Shown here: in pieces, positions 46,869-58,414 of the stretch
How the letters are laid out: every line of letters begins with the position of its first letter
How positions within the stretch are numbered: the first letter of the stretch is position 1
From: Anisodus tanguticus
Taxonomy: Eukaryota > Streptophyta > Magnoliopsida > Solanales > Solanaceae
Length of the DNA: 64,000 bases
Direction of reading: 5' to 3'
NCBI GenBank assembly: GCA_034509755.1
Contig: CM067542.1
Location: 16,249,001-16,313,000 of the forward strand
Notes under the pieces: model-generated
What the model was told of the DNA's origin: nothing
The model's input: only the letters and a program-made list of their open reading frames with translations
Databases searched by the model: none
Program-made: the position numbers and the translations under genes

Positions 46869-47812
46869 ATTATTAATTGAAGTTCAAATGTTACCATATA
46901 AGGAATAATAATAATAATATCAATAATAATAATATTATTATTATGGTATAAAATGAGTTGGAAATTGATCAATTAGCAATCAATCAACATATATGAAAAA
47001 AAAAGTTAATCAATTAGCATGCAATCAATTTTATATCATCTAAATATGCAAGACAATCATGTTAATTTGAACAAATAACTTATTGGAATTTCAAAGATAT
47101 CTTATTAATATTTAACCAATTATCAGATTTAGTTCAAAGTAAAAATGAAATTATTAATATTTGACCAAAATTGAAATTCGATAAAAAGTTTTACACACTC
47201 ATTAATGGAATGATAATTAGTTTGAAAGATAATTTGTTTACAAAATATCTTGGTTAAAAGTCAATTTGAATTTAACTTTTAATTGCAAGGTAAAAGTACC
47301 ATCTATTTTGGTGGATTTGATTGGAGAAATAAATAAAATCCCACATTCAAAGGGAGTCATTAAAATAATTAAAATTTAATATAAATATACTAAATCTTTC
47401 TAATGCAGTAAAAAGTACTCCAACATACATTTCCCTAACTTTTGCAATATTCTATTATTAATTGAAGTTTAAATGTTACCATTGAAGGAATAATAATAAT
47501 AATAATAATAACAACAATAATAATATTCATATGGTATAAAATGACTTGAAAATTGATCAATTAGCAATCAACCAACATAAATGAAAAAAAATTAATCAAT
47601 TAGCAAACAATTAATTTTATATCATCTAAATATGCAAGATAATCACATTATTGAATAAATTTGAAAAATAACTTATTAAAATTTCAAAGATATCTTATTA
47701 ATACTTAACCAATTATCACAATTAATTCAAAGTTAAAATGAAATTATTAATATTTAACCAAAATTGAAATTCGATAAAAAGTTGTACATACTCATTAATA
47801 AGATGATAATTA
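46869..47812 (+). repeat. Direct duplication inside the Helitron
   Basis: A block of about 350 bp (46869-47220; ATTATTAATTGAAGTTCAAA to ATGATAATTA) recurs at 47454-47812 at high similarity. Both contain (AAT)n runs and AATTGATCAATTAGCAATCA. Confidence 0.85.
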
Positions 47813-47857
47813 ATAATAATAATTTAGCTTGATATTAAGCCACGTGCTATGTAAAAT

Positions 47858-48260
47858 TTATTTTCCAAGAAAGTAATTCTTATTTCAACTAAAAAATATT
47901 GTTATAATGATTAAAAAATTTAGTTCCTATAAATAAGGAGTCAAAGACTATAAAAGGAGCCGATCCATGTGTTCCATAAACGTGTCAACGAGATCTATAC
48001 TATTTATTTTCAAATAAATAATTCTAATTTCAACTAAACAGTTATTATTATAATTGATTAACAAATTTAGTTGCTATTAAATGAAGTAAAAGACTTTAAA
48101 AGGAGCCGAAATATTGGCTCCATAAACCTGTGCTCAATATTATTTATTTTCCAAATAAAGAGTTCTTATTTCAACTACAGAATATTATTACAAATGTTAA
48201 GAATTTAAGTTGCTATAAATAAGGAGCAAATGGGTATAAAAAGAACCGAACCTAAGCAAC
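47858..48260 (+). repeat. Three imperfect tandem repeats of about 140 bp with TATA-like motifs
   Basis: The three units share TTATTTTCCAAxxAA, TTCTxATTTCAACTA, TTTAGTTGCTATxAA and TATAAAAGGAGCCGA (or TTTAAAAGGAGCC / TATAAAAAGAACCGA). Each unit has TATA-box-like sequence; no coding follows that I recognise. Confidence 0.75.
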
Positions 48261-50936
48261 AGACCTGAATTTTTTATCAGTGTTTTTTCACCCGATTTTT
48301 TACTTCACAAGTTTTTGTACATGAGTTCTTTTGATATATCCTCAAGTATTTTTGTCAATTCCAATTAAAATTCTTTGTACGAAAATTCATTTTACTTTTG
48401 GAGAGTTGCATCTTTTCAGGTATTACTGGAAAGCTTCTTCAAATTTAATCCTTAATAAACATCGTATGCTAAAAGCTCTAAATTCAATAGTTAGTTTCAT
48501 GACTTTAAAGTTCTCTACATTTTCTTCTAGATTGACTTTTTAAAATTATTGCTTCCTTCACGGTATTGAAGGAAAATTGTTGAGTAGATTATTGTCTGAA
48601 TTTTTATATGGCGTATTCTATTGTTATCTTTTTCATATATTTTACGGTGAAGTTATATATGTTAATATAATGAGTAGTAATTGAATTATTCTTTATCTTT
48701 GAAGAAAATTGATAAGGTATCTTATGTTGGTGATCACATTATTGATATTTACAATTCTCTAAAACAAGCTATGCTGCAATATTTCGACTGTTGTACTTCA
48801 TATTAAATTTGTCCATATTCTGCTACATTACAAGTGATATATGATTTTAAAATTTTCGGATGTTTAAATTTTGTTCACAATCATACATTTGAATTGTAGT
48901 ATTAAATGTTTCTAAAACGTTTGTTAGAAACATAACAATATATACATTTTATATAATACTAATATATATCCTGAATATGAAGTATATAGACTGTATTTTA
49001 TATAAAAGGATTAAATTTTCAAAATTATAAACAAATAGTATGTTCTAACATACTATAATTATACAATTAAAAAATCTCAAAGCATAATTGATTAATTATA
49101 TTCTAATTATTAGAGATTATGATTAATTTATTTGTAAAAAGATAAAATTAAAAGTCAAGTGAATCAAACTTATTTGACAAAGACTGTTTAATCTCTCACC
49201 ATATGTTCAAGATAAAATAATCGTCACAACACTTGAGAATTGAGATTCCGGAGAAGATGATTGAGAAATATAAAGGATAAATTTGAAAACTTTGAAAGGT
49301 AAAAGTGACATGCATTCACCTATATTGATAGGAATTGATTAGACAAAAAAAAAATGAAAAAAAAGATGAGAGATAAAAATTAAATCTTTGAAAGTTCAAA
49401 TTGGTATATACTAACCTATTTTAGTGGGATATTAGTCTTGAAACAATATTCCACATTTAAACAGAGTAATTGTATGACTTTAACATTAATTTTTGTATAA
49501 TACCAACGGAAAGGTTTAAAAATCATTATGATACTTTGTACTTGCGCAATAATTTATCGCTTCCTTAATAAAGGTAGTAAAATAATTAATAAAAATGGTT
49601 CAGCATAACCCAATATTATGTCATGTAAATTTATTTAATTTAAGTTAAAGTATAATATTTTTATTAAATGTGGTTAATTTTATATTTCGAAATAAAGTTA
49701 GGTACTTTATTGATTCAAAACTTTGCAGGTTCACGATTTCAAAATTTATCAAATCCGTGGGTGTATTGAAAAAGTGAGAGACGTAATCTTTATGGTTTAG
49801 CTATCAGAAAAATTAAAATTTAGCAAATACTTCCAAAAAAAATCATTTTTTCTTCACTTCTCTCCACTTAAGAAAAAAAATAACGTTTTCTTTAAAAAAA
49901 AAAAAAAGAGAAAGCGCTAGGCGTTTGATCAAAATAAAATTTGCTTTTAAATAATAATTAAAGTAATTTTTCTGTTATTGGGTAAAGCTAAAATTTGAAG
50001 ATTCACCTTATAAGAATAAATTTATTTTATTATAAAAGATACTTTGATTTTTTTTTTAATCATTTTTGTGTTGTCCAAATTATTTGAGAATTATTATTAT
50101 TAATATTAAAATAATAATTTGGGTTTGATAATATTCTTTTTAAAGTGATTTGGTATTCCCAAATCGGCTAAATAAGGCACACGTCAATTTGCACGCTGAT
50201 AAGAAATTAATATTAAAAAAATACAGTAGACGAATATATTAAGTCAAATGACAAGCTAATATAAAGTGACGTTGATAATATAACATTATTAAGTAGTGGA
50301 AAAGTAATAAAGAAACATCAGCAACAAACAAAAATTATTGGATGACTTTATGATATATTTATTTCCTTTAATCAAAATAAAAATTAAATACTTTGTAATA
50401 TTATGATCTAATGCACTTTAAAATTCAAATTAAAAATAGAATCTCAAAAAAGAAATCAATTATCAAGTAGACTAAAGGATTTCCAGTATTATGTATAACT
50501 AAGTTTAGCTGTTAAGGTAGGTTATGATGGTAAATGATTATCCACACTAGGTGTTTATACTAAATCGCCTAATTTAAATTGATAAATTAAAGAGAAAATG
50601 TGTAACTAATTAAATTTGGTGATAAGAATGTATATATAGGCATATGTTAAGTATATATTAGCAGCGCGGGTAAATCTTTATCATTTTCTTTTTATATTTT
50701 TCACATGGCATAGTAAGCAAAATTATAATTCTATTTTTATTTAAAAATTAGGTTAATGTTCTCAAACAAATAAGATAATAGTTTTGCACAATTTTTTCTT
50801 TTTAATATCGACCGCGCTTCGCGGGTACATATACTAGTTATTTTTTAAAATTTGTCACGTAGACACCACATAGAATAAGTTAAATGTCATGTGGCGTCCA
50901 TGTAATCCAATTTCAATGACTAGGCTTGCTTATGTG

Positions 50937-51374
50937 GAATATGTTAGAATGAGGGGGTACTTTTGAATATTTTTTATAACAATAGAGGTATATTTAGCCC
51001 CAACTTGTAACGAGAGAGGTAGATTTGACCCAACTTATAACGGAGGGTAAAAGTAGCCAATTTATGAAAGTGAATGAGTATTTTGACCCTTTTTTCTTTT
51101 TTTTTTCTTCAATCATAGCTAAATTTGAGAATTTTTTTTAATAAAATGAAAAATAATTTGAATATGTTAGAGATGAGGGGTACATTTGAATATTTTTTTT
51201 TATAACAATAGAGGTATATTTGGCCCCAACTTAGGTAAATTTGACCCTAACTTATAACGGAGGGTAAAAGTAGCTAATTTATGAAAGTGAATGAATATTT
51301 TTGACCCTTTTTCCTTTTTTTTTCTTCAATCATAGCTAAATTTGAGAAATATTTTTAATAAAATGAAAATAATT
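50937..51374. repeat. Tandem duplication of the right fold-back end plus flank, about 223 bp
   Basis: 50937-51159 (GAATATGTTAGAATGAGG ... AATAAAATGAAAAATAATTT) is repeated at 51160-51374 with a short deletion in the ACTTGTAACGAG region. The repeat includes both the end of the inverted arm and host flank (CTTCAATCATAGCTAAATTT). Confidence 0.85.
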
Positions 51375-53208
51375 GGAGAGCTTAATCATGTGAACACCCA
51401 AAAGTTCCCATAATCGCTTGATCCGGCCCAACAATATTATATTGGTGACGACTTTTGGGGGAGAGAGCCAGTGGCTTAGCCTGGCAGAAAATTCTACTTG
51501 CTGAAAAGCAGATGTGTTTCCTTTCTTTCCCTAAATCTTTCTTTAATGGAGTACTTTTAGCAGGTTTTTGTTTAGACCTTCGAGTACCTAATGTTCTGCT
51601 ATTGTTGGTAATTTGTTACCAAACAATGAAAATTGATGGATGACCATTTAAGAATTTTACCAACAATATGTTTGCCCTTCAATTTATTTTAATTGCGAAT
51701 GCAGCCCTCATACTAATGCTTTACAAAGCGAGATACAAATGTTTTAAAAGCTCAAATACCAGCATTATTTTCTTAAAAGTATGTTCGGCTTTACATACGT
51801 AGAATTTAATTTTATTTTTTTTAAAAAAATTGTAGTCTAATAACTTAAACAAGAGACTTTGGTGAAATTATTCTAGAGTGTTAACTTATTTTAAACCATA
51901 AATTTATGAAAGATTAATGGTTAATAGTTTTATATTCAAAACCATTTCAAGTTACTCTAAAATGGTTTTCCAATTACTTTGTAAGATAAGTATATGAACT
52001 TGACTGGCTTTAATGATATAAAATAAATAACTTTACTAGATAATATCATCACGTTGAGTGACCATTTAAGAAATTAACTCTAGGTACAGTATCTTTTCCC
52101 AACAACATGCTCAATAGCAAATAAAATCCAACTAAAATAGCTGGAATTAGGAAACTTTTTTTCCTGTTGAAAAAGGGCAAAAAAAAAAAGGTCCAACAAC
52201 ATTTCCATGCACCCAAAAGTGAAAAGCCACAAAAGAAAAAGGTTAGGAATAGAATAGCAAACTACTTTTTTCTTTGTGAAGAAACCTTAAAAGGAAATTC
52301 TGTATTACGTAGTGAACTATATTTAAGTGCATTTTCAGTAACTTCATAGAATATATATTATGAATGTAATCGAAGATATACTTAATTAGGATGGGCCATC
52401 ACCTAACAACCACCCTAATTAAGATTCTCACTTTCATATTTAAACCATCTATTTGTTGGACTAAAATGGAGATTTTTGCAGCTTCTTTTGCTTATCAGGG
52501 CTTTAATCATCACAACTACCAATTAGGTTTTTTATATATAAATTTTTTGGACGAAAGCAGAAATAAACAACCAAATATAGCATATTATGAGATAATATAT
52601 ACACCAGCAAATATCGGAAGCCATCGTACTAAAATAATATGTTATTTTAAAGTGTTTGCGAAGGAATCATTTCTCTCTTTCTATTCATGTTTTTAGCCAA
52701 TCAAAGGTACCAAAACCAACACATTATTTGGAGGAGTGCAATCATGGGGAAGAGCTTCTATCAATAAAATAATTCAATAACTTAATAGCTATAGGGAATA
52801 ATCTTTTTCATTTCTATATTCTTTCCATGACACTAAAGAACATGCAAATTAAAAAGCTCACTTATAATTTCAGATCTCAATATTTCCAGCCCACAACATA
52901 GTCACCATTTCATTTAGATAGGAAAGTAGTGTCCTGTTATATGAATTCTTCACATTTATTCCTCTATGTTATTACTATGACGTCCCTAATGCCCTGATGT
53001 CGACACAGTTTGATTGGCGCATTTCTAATTTTAAACATTAAAAATTACTTGTATCACTATTTTAGTGTATCTTAGTCTTTCTGCAAGCTCTTAACCACTA
53101 TACCATTCATTAAAATTTAACAATTTTTACCCAACACCTCAACTTACTGATTTTTACACTTTAAACTCGAGTCTAAATTCTAGATTCATACCAAGTACAT
53201 GTCAAATA
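51375..53208. other. Gene-free spacer
   Basis: Short open frames at 51455-51643, 52167-52349 and 52391-52696 have no recognisable family or codon-level support. Nothing else is identified. Confidence 0.45.
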
Positions 53209-53348
53209 CTCATTCTGTCTCAAAATACTTGTCGCATTATTCTTTTCAATAGTCAAATTATATTAAAAGACTAACAATTTAACTTTGCAATTTAGTCAAA
53301 TTAACTTTTTTTAAAAAAACATAGAAAAATATTTTGAGACGGAGGGAG
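53209..53348. mobile_element. Stowaway-type MITE
   Basis: The left end is CTCATTCTGTCTCAAAATAC and the right end reverse-complemented is CTCCCTCCGTCTCAAAATAT. TA flanks both sides (53207-53208 and 53349-53350). 140 bp. Confidence 0.85.
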
Positions 53349-54870
53349 TATAAAGTATTTGCTTTAGGTGATTCGAAACATGAGAGAAACCTCCACTAGC
53401 TTCTCGATCTCACACGTGAATATATATGGCATAATGAGAAATAATAGCAATAGCGAAAGTTCACAATTAGCCAAATTAAAGCATACATCGGACTTGTTTT
53501 GTTTTGTTTTCTTCCTTCTTCATGTTTTCATCAACAATAACCCCTTCTTCCTTTAGACTTTAATCATATTTCTTCCGATCTTTTTTGTTGTTGGAATTGC
53601 AAAACAAATGATTTTGTCTGGCACCCTCTTTTCTCTCCAAAATTTTGAGGACTATAACTCTTGTTGTAATTTGTAGGGTCATAATGGAGCCACGTGTCAA
53701 ATAAAGGTGGAAGATACATCAATGATCCGCCATCTCCACCGTTGACTTTACTATTTGAGTGCTAAGTGGGTTGGCTTTCCTCTATGATTGATCCAATACG
53801 CACCCTCTCATCAATCAATTATTGTGCTTTTAAAGTATCGTCAAATCAACAATTTTACGTATACTAATTATCCCATTGCAAAGCAATTTAATTTGTTTCA
53901 TTCGAAAATGAAGACGGACCCTCTACTTTTCAAAGTTCAATTTGTCGGCATTCTTTTCTTGACGATATGACGTATCCTACTAATATTATACGTACATTTC
54001 ATTTAGACGACATAAAACTTTCCGAACCTCCTCTAGGCTGATTTGACCTTATATTTTCAAAATATTAACATATACATGTTGACTTTAGTTTTGCTCTCCG
54101 ACAATGCTGCACGGACAATTTTATTACGGAGGCTCAACATTGGAAAACGAAATTGAGATGAGTCCGACTATAATATTATATTATGTATCACGACTAAACT
54201 GAATTTCAAAAGTTAATCATGAGGAAAGAATTGTTCAAACCATTTTAAACAAACCGCCAATTCTTTAATGTCCTGATGTGCGGCAGTGTGGGACTCTTCA
54301 CAATTCACATTAATTTATTGTTATAAATAGATCATGTGTAAAAAAATGACAGAATATAGCATAACTTAAGTGAGACTAAGCGTATATAAGTACCCTTCCC
54401 TTCTTTCCAAGAGTATTATGCAACTGTCATTTTTTAAATCACCTTCTTTTCGCTTCTGTTGGAACGTGGATAGAAATGGTTATTGAATTATTGCTTATTT
54501 TAGTATCTATACCATGTTTTCTTCTAACAAATTGCTATTATTTAATGGATTTGACGCCTAACAAGAATTAAGGCGAAAGTTTTACTAAAAGAGTGAATGC
54601 AATGACTGTATGTAAGGAAAGGTCAACGAAAAGGATTTTCTATTTTCCTTTAATCCAAAGTCTAGCATTAGCCATTTAGAAGTAATAGTTGAATTACCAC
54701 AATTTTGATCGAATCAAAAGATGCACCCCGATGGGTTATAACAATCCAAAAATACTCGTATTATGGTGTGATATTGTTAGACTCTAATGGGTATGTTGTT
54801 GTTGTAACAACAATAACAAAAAGAAAAAAAAGGTTATTTGTGACACAAGCAAACATAGGAGTAGTATATT
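53349..54870. other. Gene-free spacer / GDSL 3' flank
   Basis: No gene is recognised. CACGTGTC and TTGACT motifs occur at 53690-53750 but no coding region follows downstream. Confidence 0.45.
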
Positions 54871-56644
54871 CTAGGTAAAGAAGTGATACAAGTCGAGAAG
54901 AGGAGTGGAATAATTTGTAGAGAGTATTTTGGAGGCAACAACAGCATTGGCAAACTCAGTGTAGTGAACTCCATCCCAGCTGACATATTCAGAGCCTTCC
55001 TCGCACAGAGTATACCCACTTTGGCGACACGTTATGTTGGAATTATAGTTGTATGGCGGACCATCATAACCACAACAAATCATCAATGGATTTTGAATAC
55101 CTATTATTCCGGATTTTCAATCAGTAGACGTGGAGTATGAAGTTAGTATAAATATATATTCTATAAAAATATTATTTCTATTATAACTTATAGTTTAAAT
55201 CGAGCTGCTCAAAGACTATCAACTTAGAACTACAATTGAGCTGGTTTAAACGGGTCAGAATTAATAAATGGATTGGGTTATAACATGCCCAATGTTTACT
55301 TGGGTCAAGAGGTGGGCGGAGGGGGGCGCTAATTTGGGCTAACAATGGGTCATAACTGATTCAACCTGTCGAACCTAAAATCATTTTAATTAATTCATTA
55401 ATCTTATAATATGTTTACTTACCAAATCAAACTAATAGGAGCTTTTTCTTTTATTTATCATAACTATATCAAGCAAATGAAACTCCAAAAAACATATTTT
55501 CGGTGTTTTGATAAGTTTTCTTAAAAACAATTGGGCTACACAATGCTCCCTCAAATTAGCCCGAAATGACCCGTGAATTAGACATGTCCAGCCCAACTTT
55601 AACTCGTCTAATAGGTGGGTTATATTTTTAATAGCTAAATTTGTGACCCTATCGAATAATTCATGATCAGGGGTCAGACTAGTAAAATAATTGTGTTGTG
55701 CTTATTCCTGTTCCACATTTAATACGTAGAATTTTCACATTAGTTTGATATCCCTAGAAAGTCGAAACTAAGTGATAAATATTGTTCCTGAAATCTTCTA
55801 AGATGTTGATGTGTAGAATATTCACGTAACCAATTTAGAGTTTTAGACTCACCATGAGTGCAAGCATTGGCAATAAGGTCATACTTGATGGCATACATAT
55901 CCACATACACGATGGTTGCGTCCTTCATTCGGAGCCTCAGTTGTTCACAAAGAGCGCGCAACTGATTGTTAAATGCTTTCGCAGCTTCGTTCATATTACT
56001 TGCATTTCTTGTGCCTGTGTTATGAACCCAGAAATTCCTGCATTAATCAATTTTGTTAATAGTGAAGGTATCCTTCCAGCATCTCAATCTGTGTACTTAA
56101 TTAACGAGGGGAAAAAAAGGGAAAGCATCAAATTTCACCTCTGTACTACTTGAAATAGAGAGATTTTGTCATTTGTTATACTTTTAATTTGGTCTCATAT
56201 TAACCCACATTAGAGAAGTCTTATTTTTTCCTTTGATATACCTAACGAGATTCAGTCTGAAGGTAATTTTGAATTATAGCGAAAAGTTAAGGGATACAGT
56301 TAAACATCCTTGAAAAATCTGGACACATGGAGTTCACCTATTTCATATTATAGCGCTGTTAATGACAAGGAAAAATATGATGGTTTGCTAAAAAATGAAC
56401 CAAGAATGTAGCAAAGAGAAAAATTGAGCAATTTCGGATAATAAACGGAAAAAATTGGATCTTTATCCAAAAGAAAAATAAAAGCTCACCAGGATTGCAT
56501 CTTGAATTTCAGATATGAAAGAAGGGATCAATCCGATAACTTGAGATTGTGAAAGGTAAGTGAATGCACCAGCAAGATCATTCTGTCCTATGTCTATCAT
56601 GTAAATTGCATTCTTGAAATCTGTCTCAACTAAGTCTTCCGAAC
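54871..56644 (-). pseudogene. GDSL esterase/lipase, C-terminal exons only, decayed
   Basis: Three minus-strand exon pieces are recognisable. 56490-56644 encodes EDLVETDFKNAIYMIDIGQN with the GQND block of GDSL hydrolases. 55853-56037 encodes NFWVHNTG then NEAAKAFNNQLRALCEQL and VYVDMYAIKYDLIANACTHG. 54871-55100 encodes GIQNPLMICCGYDGPPYNYN and WDGVHYTEFANAVVASKIL with the catalytic Asp and His. Donor and acceptor sites fit between the last two pieces, but the phase between the first two does not match. The PLGCLPQ block expected after HNTG is missing, as are the N-terminal exons with the GDS serine. The upstream intron or flank is occupied by a copia LTR starting at 56715. It was probably a secreted plant GDSL (fucosidase-like/acetylesterase group) gene; now a pseudogene. 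Confidence 0.8.
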
Positions 56645-56731
56645 CTTGTCAAATTAGATAAGTCGAACGGTTAGCACATCAATTGAGGCTGAGGGGAGTG
56701 AATAACAAACATAGTGTTGGAAATTTAACTA

Positions 56732-57568
56732 CCGTAGAAACTCTATAAATTAATGCTCTTGGGACCACCAAAATTTATTAATTAAAAGAAATATTAATTA
56801 ATCGATAAATTAATAATTATTAATTTATATATTAATTAATACTTTATCAATTTATAGATAAATTTATAATGAAATACCCAATTTACAAACACCCTTCAAT
56901 CTTCCACTTCATTATTGTTCAATGTACTATATCAAATGAAGCACCCTTCAATCTCCCACTTTATTATGCTTCTTGTGTTCAATGTACTACTTTATGGATA
57001 TTAAAAAATATTTCCTATATAAATACAAGATCAAATCATGCTAACACAAGCAATGGATGTCGAACATGTCATGAACTACCCAGAAGAAAATGTAGTTGCA
57101 CAGTTGTTGACTGATGATAAAATAATTGAGAGCGTTATGAGAGTTGATAAATGTGATGAAGATGATGATGAAAGTTCTACAATAGAGCCCCCTTCGCGAA
57201 ACGAGGCTATTAAAGCGGCAATCACATTGAATAATTTCTTGTTGAGCTATGAGAAAACAACACAGAAGTTCTTACAATGATAAGAAAAATTAGAGATGAG
57301 ATTCAATGTGACATTGATTTCAACAAAAAATAAAAGACAATTGAGTCATTTTTCAAGAAGTCTTCATAAATCACTCATGTTTATGTAGTATATAAGAAAT
57401 TATTAATTTATATTTTACATGGGGTCTATATGAGTAATAAAAAATGTGTTATCTTATAGTTTTAGCGAATTATTAATTTAGCACGTTATCCTTGAGTCGG
57501 GACCGACCAAAAATATTATCTAAGAGAGTTTATTAAATAATCGAGTATTAATTAATAGAGTTTCTACT
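56732..57568 (+). mobile_element. Emigrant/Lemi1-like (pogo, Tc1/mariner) element remnant
   Basis: The inverted ends are CCGTAGAAACTCTATAAATT on the left and, reverse-complemented from the right, CAGTAGAAACTCTATTAATT. A TA duplication lies at 56730-56731 and 57569-57570. The ends resemble the Arabidopsis Emigrant terminus (CAGTAAAACCTCTATAAATT). 837 bp, containing a transposase C-terminal relic. Confidence 0.82.
57038..57369 (+). pseudogene. Pogo/Tigger-type transposase C-terminal fragment
   Basis: The frame LLTDDKIIESVM, an acidic run (DEDDDES), then PPSRNEAIKAAITLNNFLLS to 57280, followed after a frame change by IRKIRDEIQCDIDF and TIESFFKK, matches the C-terminal tail of plant pogo-like DDE transposases. 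The DNA-binding and catalytic regions are missing. The assignment agrees with the Emigrant-like ends around it. Confidence 0.65.
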
Positions 57569-58317
57569 GTATATGGGATTGAGTTTTTCATCTTTAATGA
57601 CTTAACGACATGGGCCCCGCATATCGGAAACATCTTTTCTTCACACATGCCTAATATACTAAATGAGTAGATGATATTAGTGTCAAGTATCGTCAAATTT
57701 CGTTGAGGAATGAAAGAAATATTGATGCACAAAGTAAGGTGTTTGAGATACAAATAGATGGATTGGTTTGGCCAAATAATAGAACTCCCACATCGGTTGA
57801 ATATGGAAGGATTGAGGGTTATATTAACTATAGTTTTGAGTAAGGGTTTGGGACCCCAAGGGGTGACCCAAGTTTTAATAAGTGGGAGGACTTAGGTGAG
57901 CTTGGGTTCGAGGCTAAGCCCTATGCGCGCTACCGCCGCCCTCCCGGTCGGGCCACGGGCCACGAGCTTTCATTCGGAATTCTCTTTTGGTCCCCAAAAT
58001 GTTTTTTATTCAAAATTTGGTCCCTGAAGATTTCATAAACATTGCAACGGCTCTATCTTCTCCAACGGCGCCAGCCAACGGATCTGACTTCAACAGTCAG
58101 AATCTGCCATCATCTTCATCTATAAATTGAACGTTACTATTCAGTTCAAACACACAAAATGAGAAAAACAAAACCAGAAAATCCTGTCCTCTCTTTGCAG
58201 TCTGTTCAATATTTTTTTTCTTCGCCATAATCAACATTACTAGCTTTGTGTTGTTGCTTGTTGTTGTTTTATCTTGAGAGACAATTGTCCAATACCATAA
58301 AAGCATCTATACGGGGC

Positions 58318-58414
58318 AATTTTGTCTTAAAGAAAGAGAGTCATCTCTCGACTCAGCTTTTCCTTCTTGATTAACCTTTCTGATACACTTTCACCTACAG
58401 TTTAAGACAAAATT
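58318..58414 (+). other. Complementary pair: LTR segment and PBS-position segment of copia C2
   Basis: AATTTTGTCTTAAA at 58318-58331 (inside the LTR) is the exact reverse complement of TTTAAGACAAAATT at 58401-58414, which starts two bases after the LTR end. No tRNA-iMet complement is present. Confidence 0.65.

Larger units (their letters stand above)
46762..50837 (+). mobile_element. Non-autonomous Helitron
   Basis: It starts TCTATATTATACTAAAAGGA and ends with a hairpin CCGCG-CTT-CGCGG (50812-50824), a 9-base spacer and CTAG at 50837. The host dinucleotide A (46761) / T (50838) is split, which is the Helitron insertion rule. 4076 bp, very AT-rich, with no Rep/helicase coding. It contains internal duplications (46869-47220 with 47454-47812, and the array at 47858-48260). 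Confidence 0.85.
46085..51094. mobile_element. Fold-back element with about 245-bp terminal inverted repeats, split by a Helitron
   Basis: The arm at about 46105-46350 (ACTTTCATAAATTG, TTTTACCCTCCGTTA, ATAAGCAAGCCTAGT) recurs reverse-complemented at about 50841-51085. Without the Helitron the element is about 930 bp. Its centre (46351-46761) is an A/T-rich array of AATCTGGAAAA and its reverse complement. There is no coding. It resembles a MULE-like or other fold-back MITE; the superfamily is not assigned. Confidence 0.75.
56715..58399 (+). repeat. 5' LTR of copia C2, interrupted by a pogo-like insertion
   Basis: It starts TGTTGGAAATTTAAC and ends CACCTACA. Apart from the insertion at 56732-57568 it aligns with the solo LTR at 16792-18092 (ACATGGGCCCCGCAT, AAATTTCGTTGAGGAATGAA, GGTTTGGGACCCCAAG). 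The TATA box CTATAAATTGAACG lies near 58120 and ACGGGGCAATTTTGTCTTAA at 58311-58330. Confidence 0.88.

Noticed and set aside
52391..52696. 101-codon plus-strand frame
   Set aside because: No family resemblance; AT-rich spacer; not supported as a gene.
53690..53760. G-box (CACGTGTC) and W-box-like (TTGACT) cluster as a promoter
   Set aside because: No coding region follows within reach on either strand; such motifs occur by chance.
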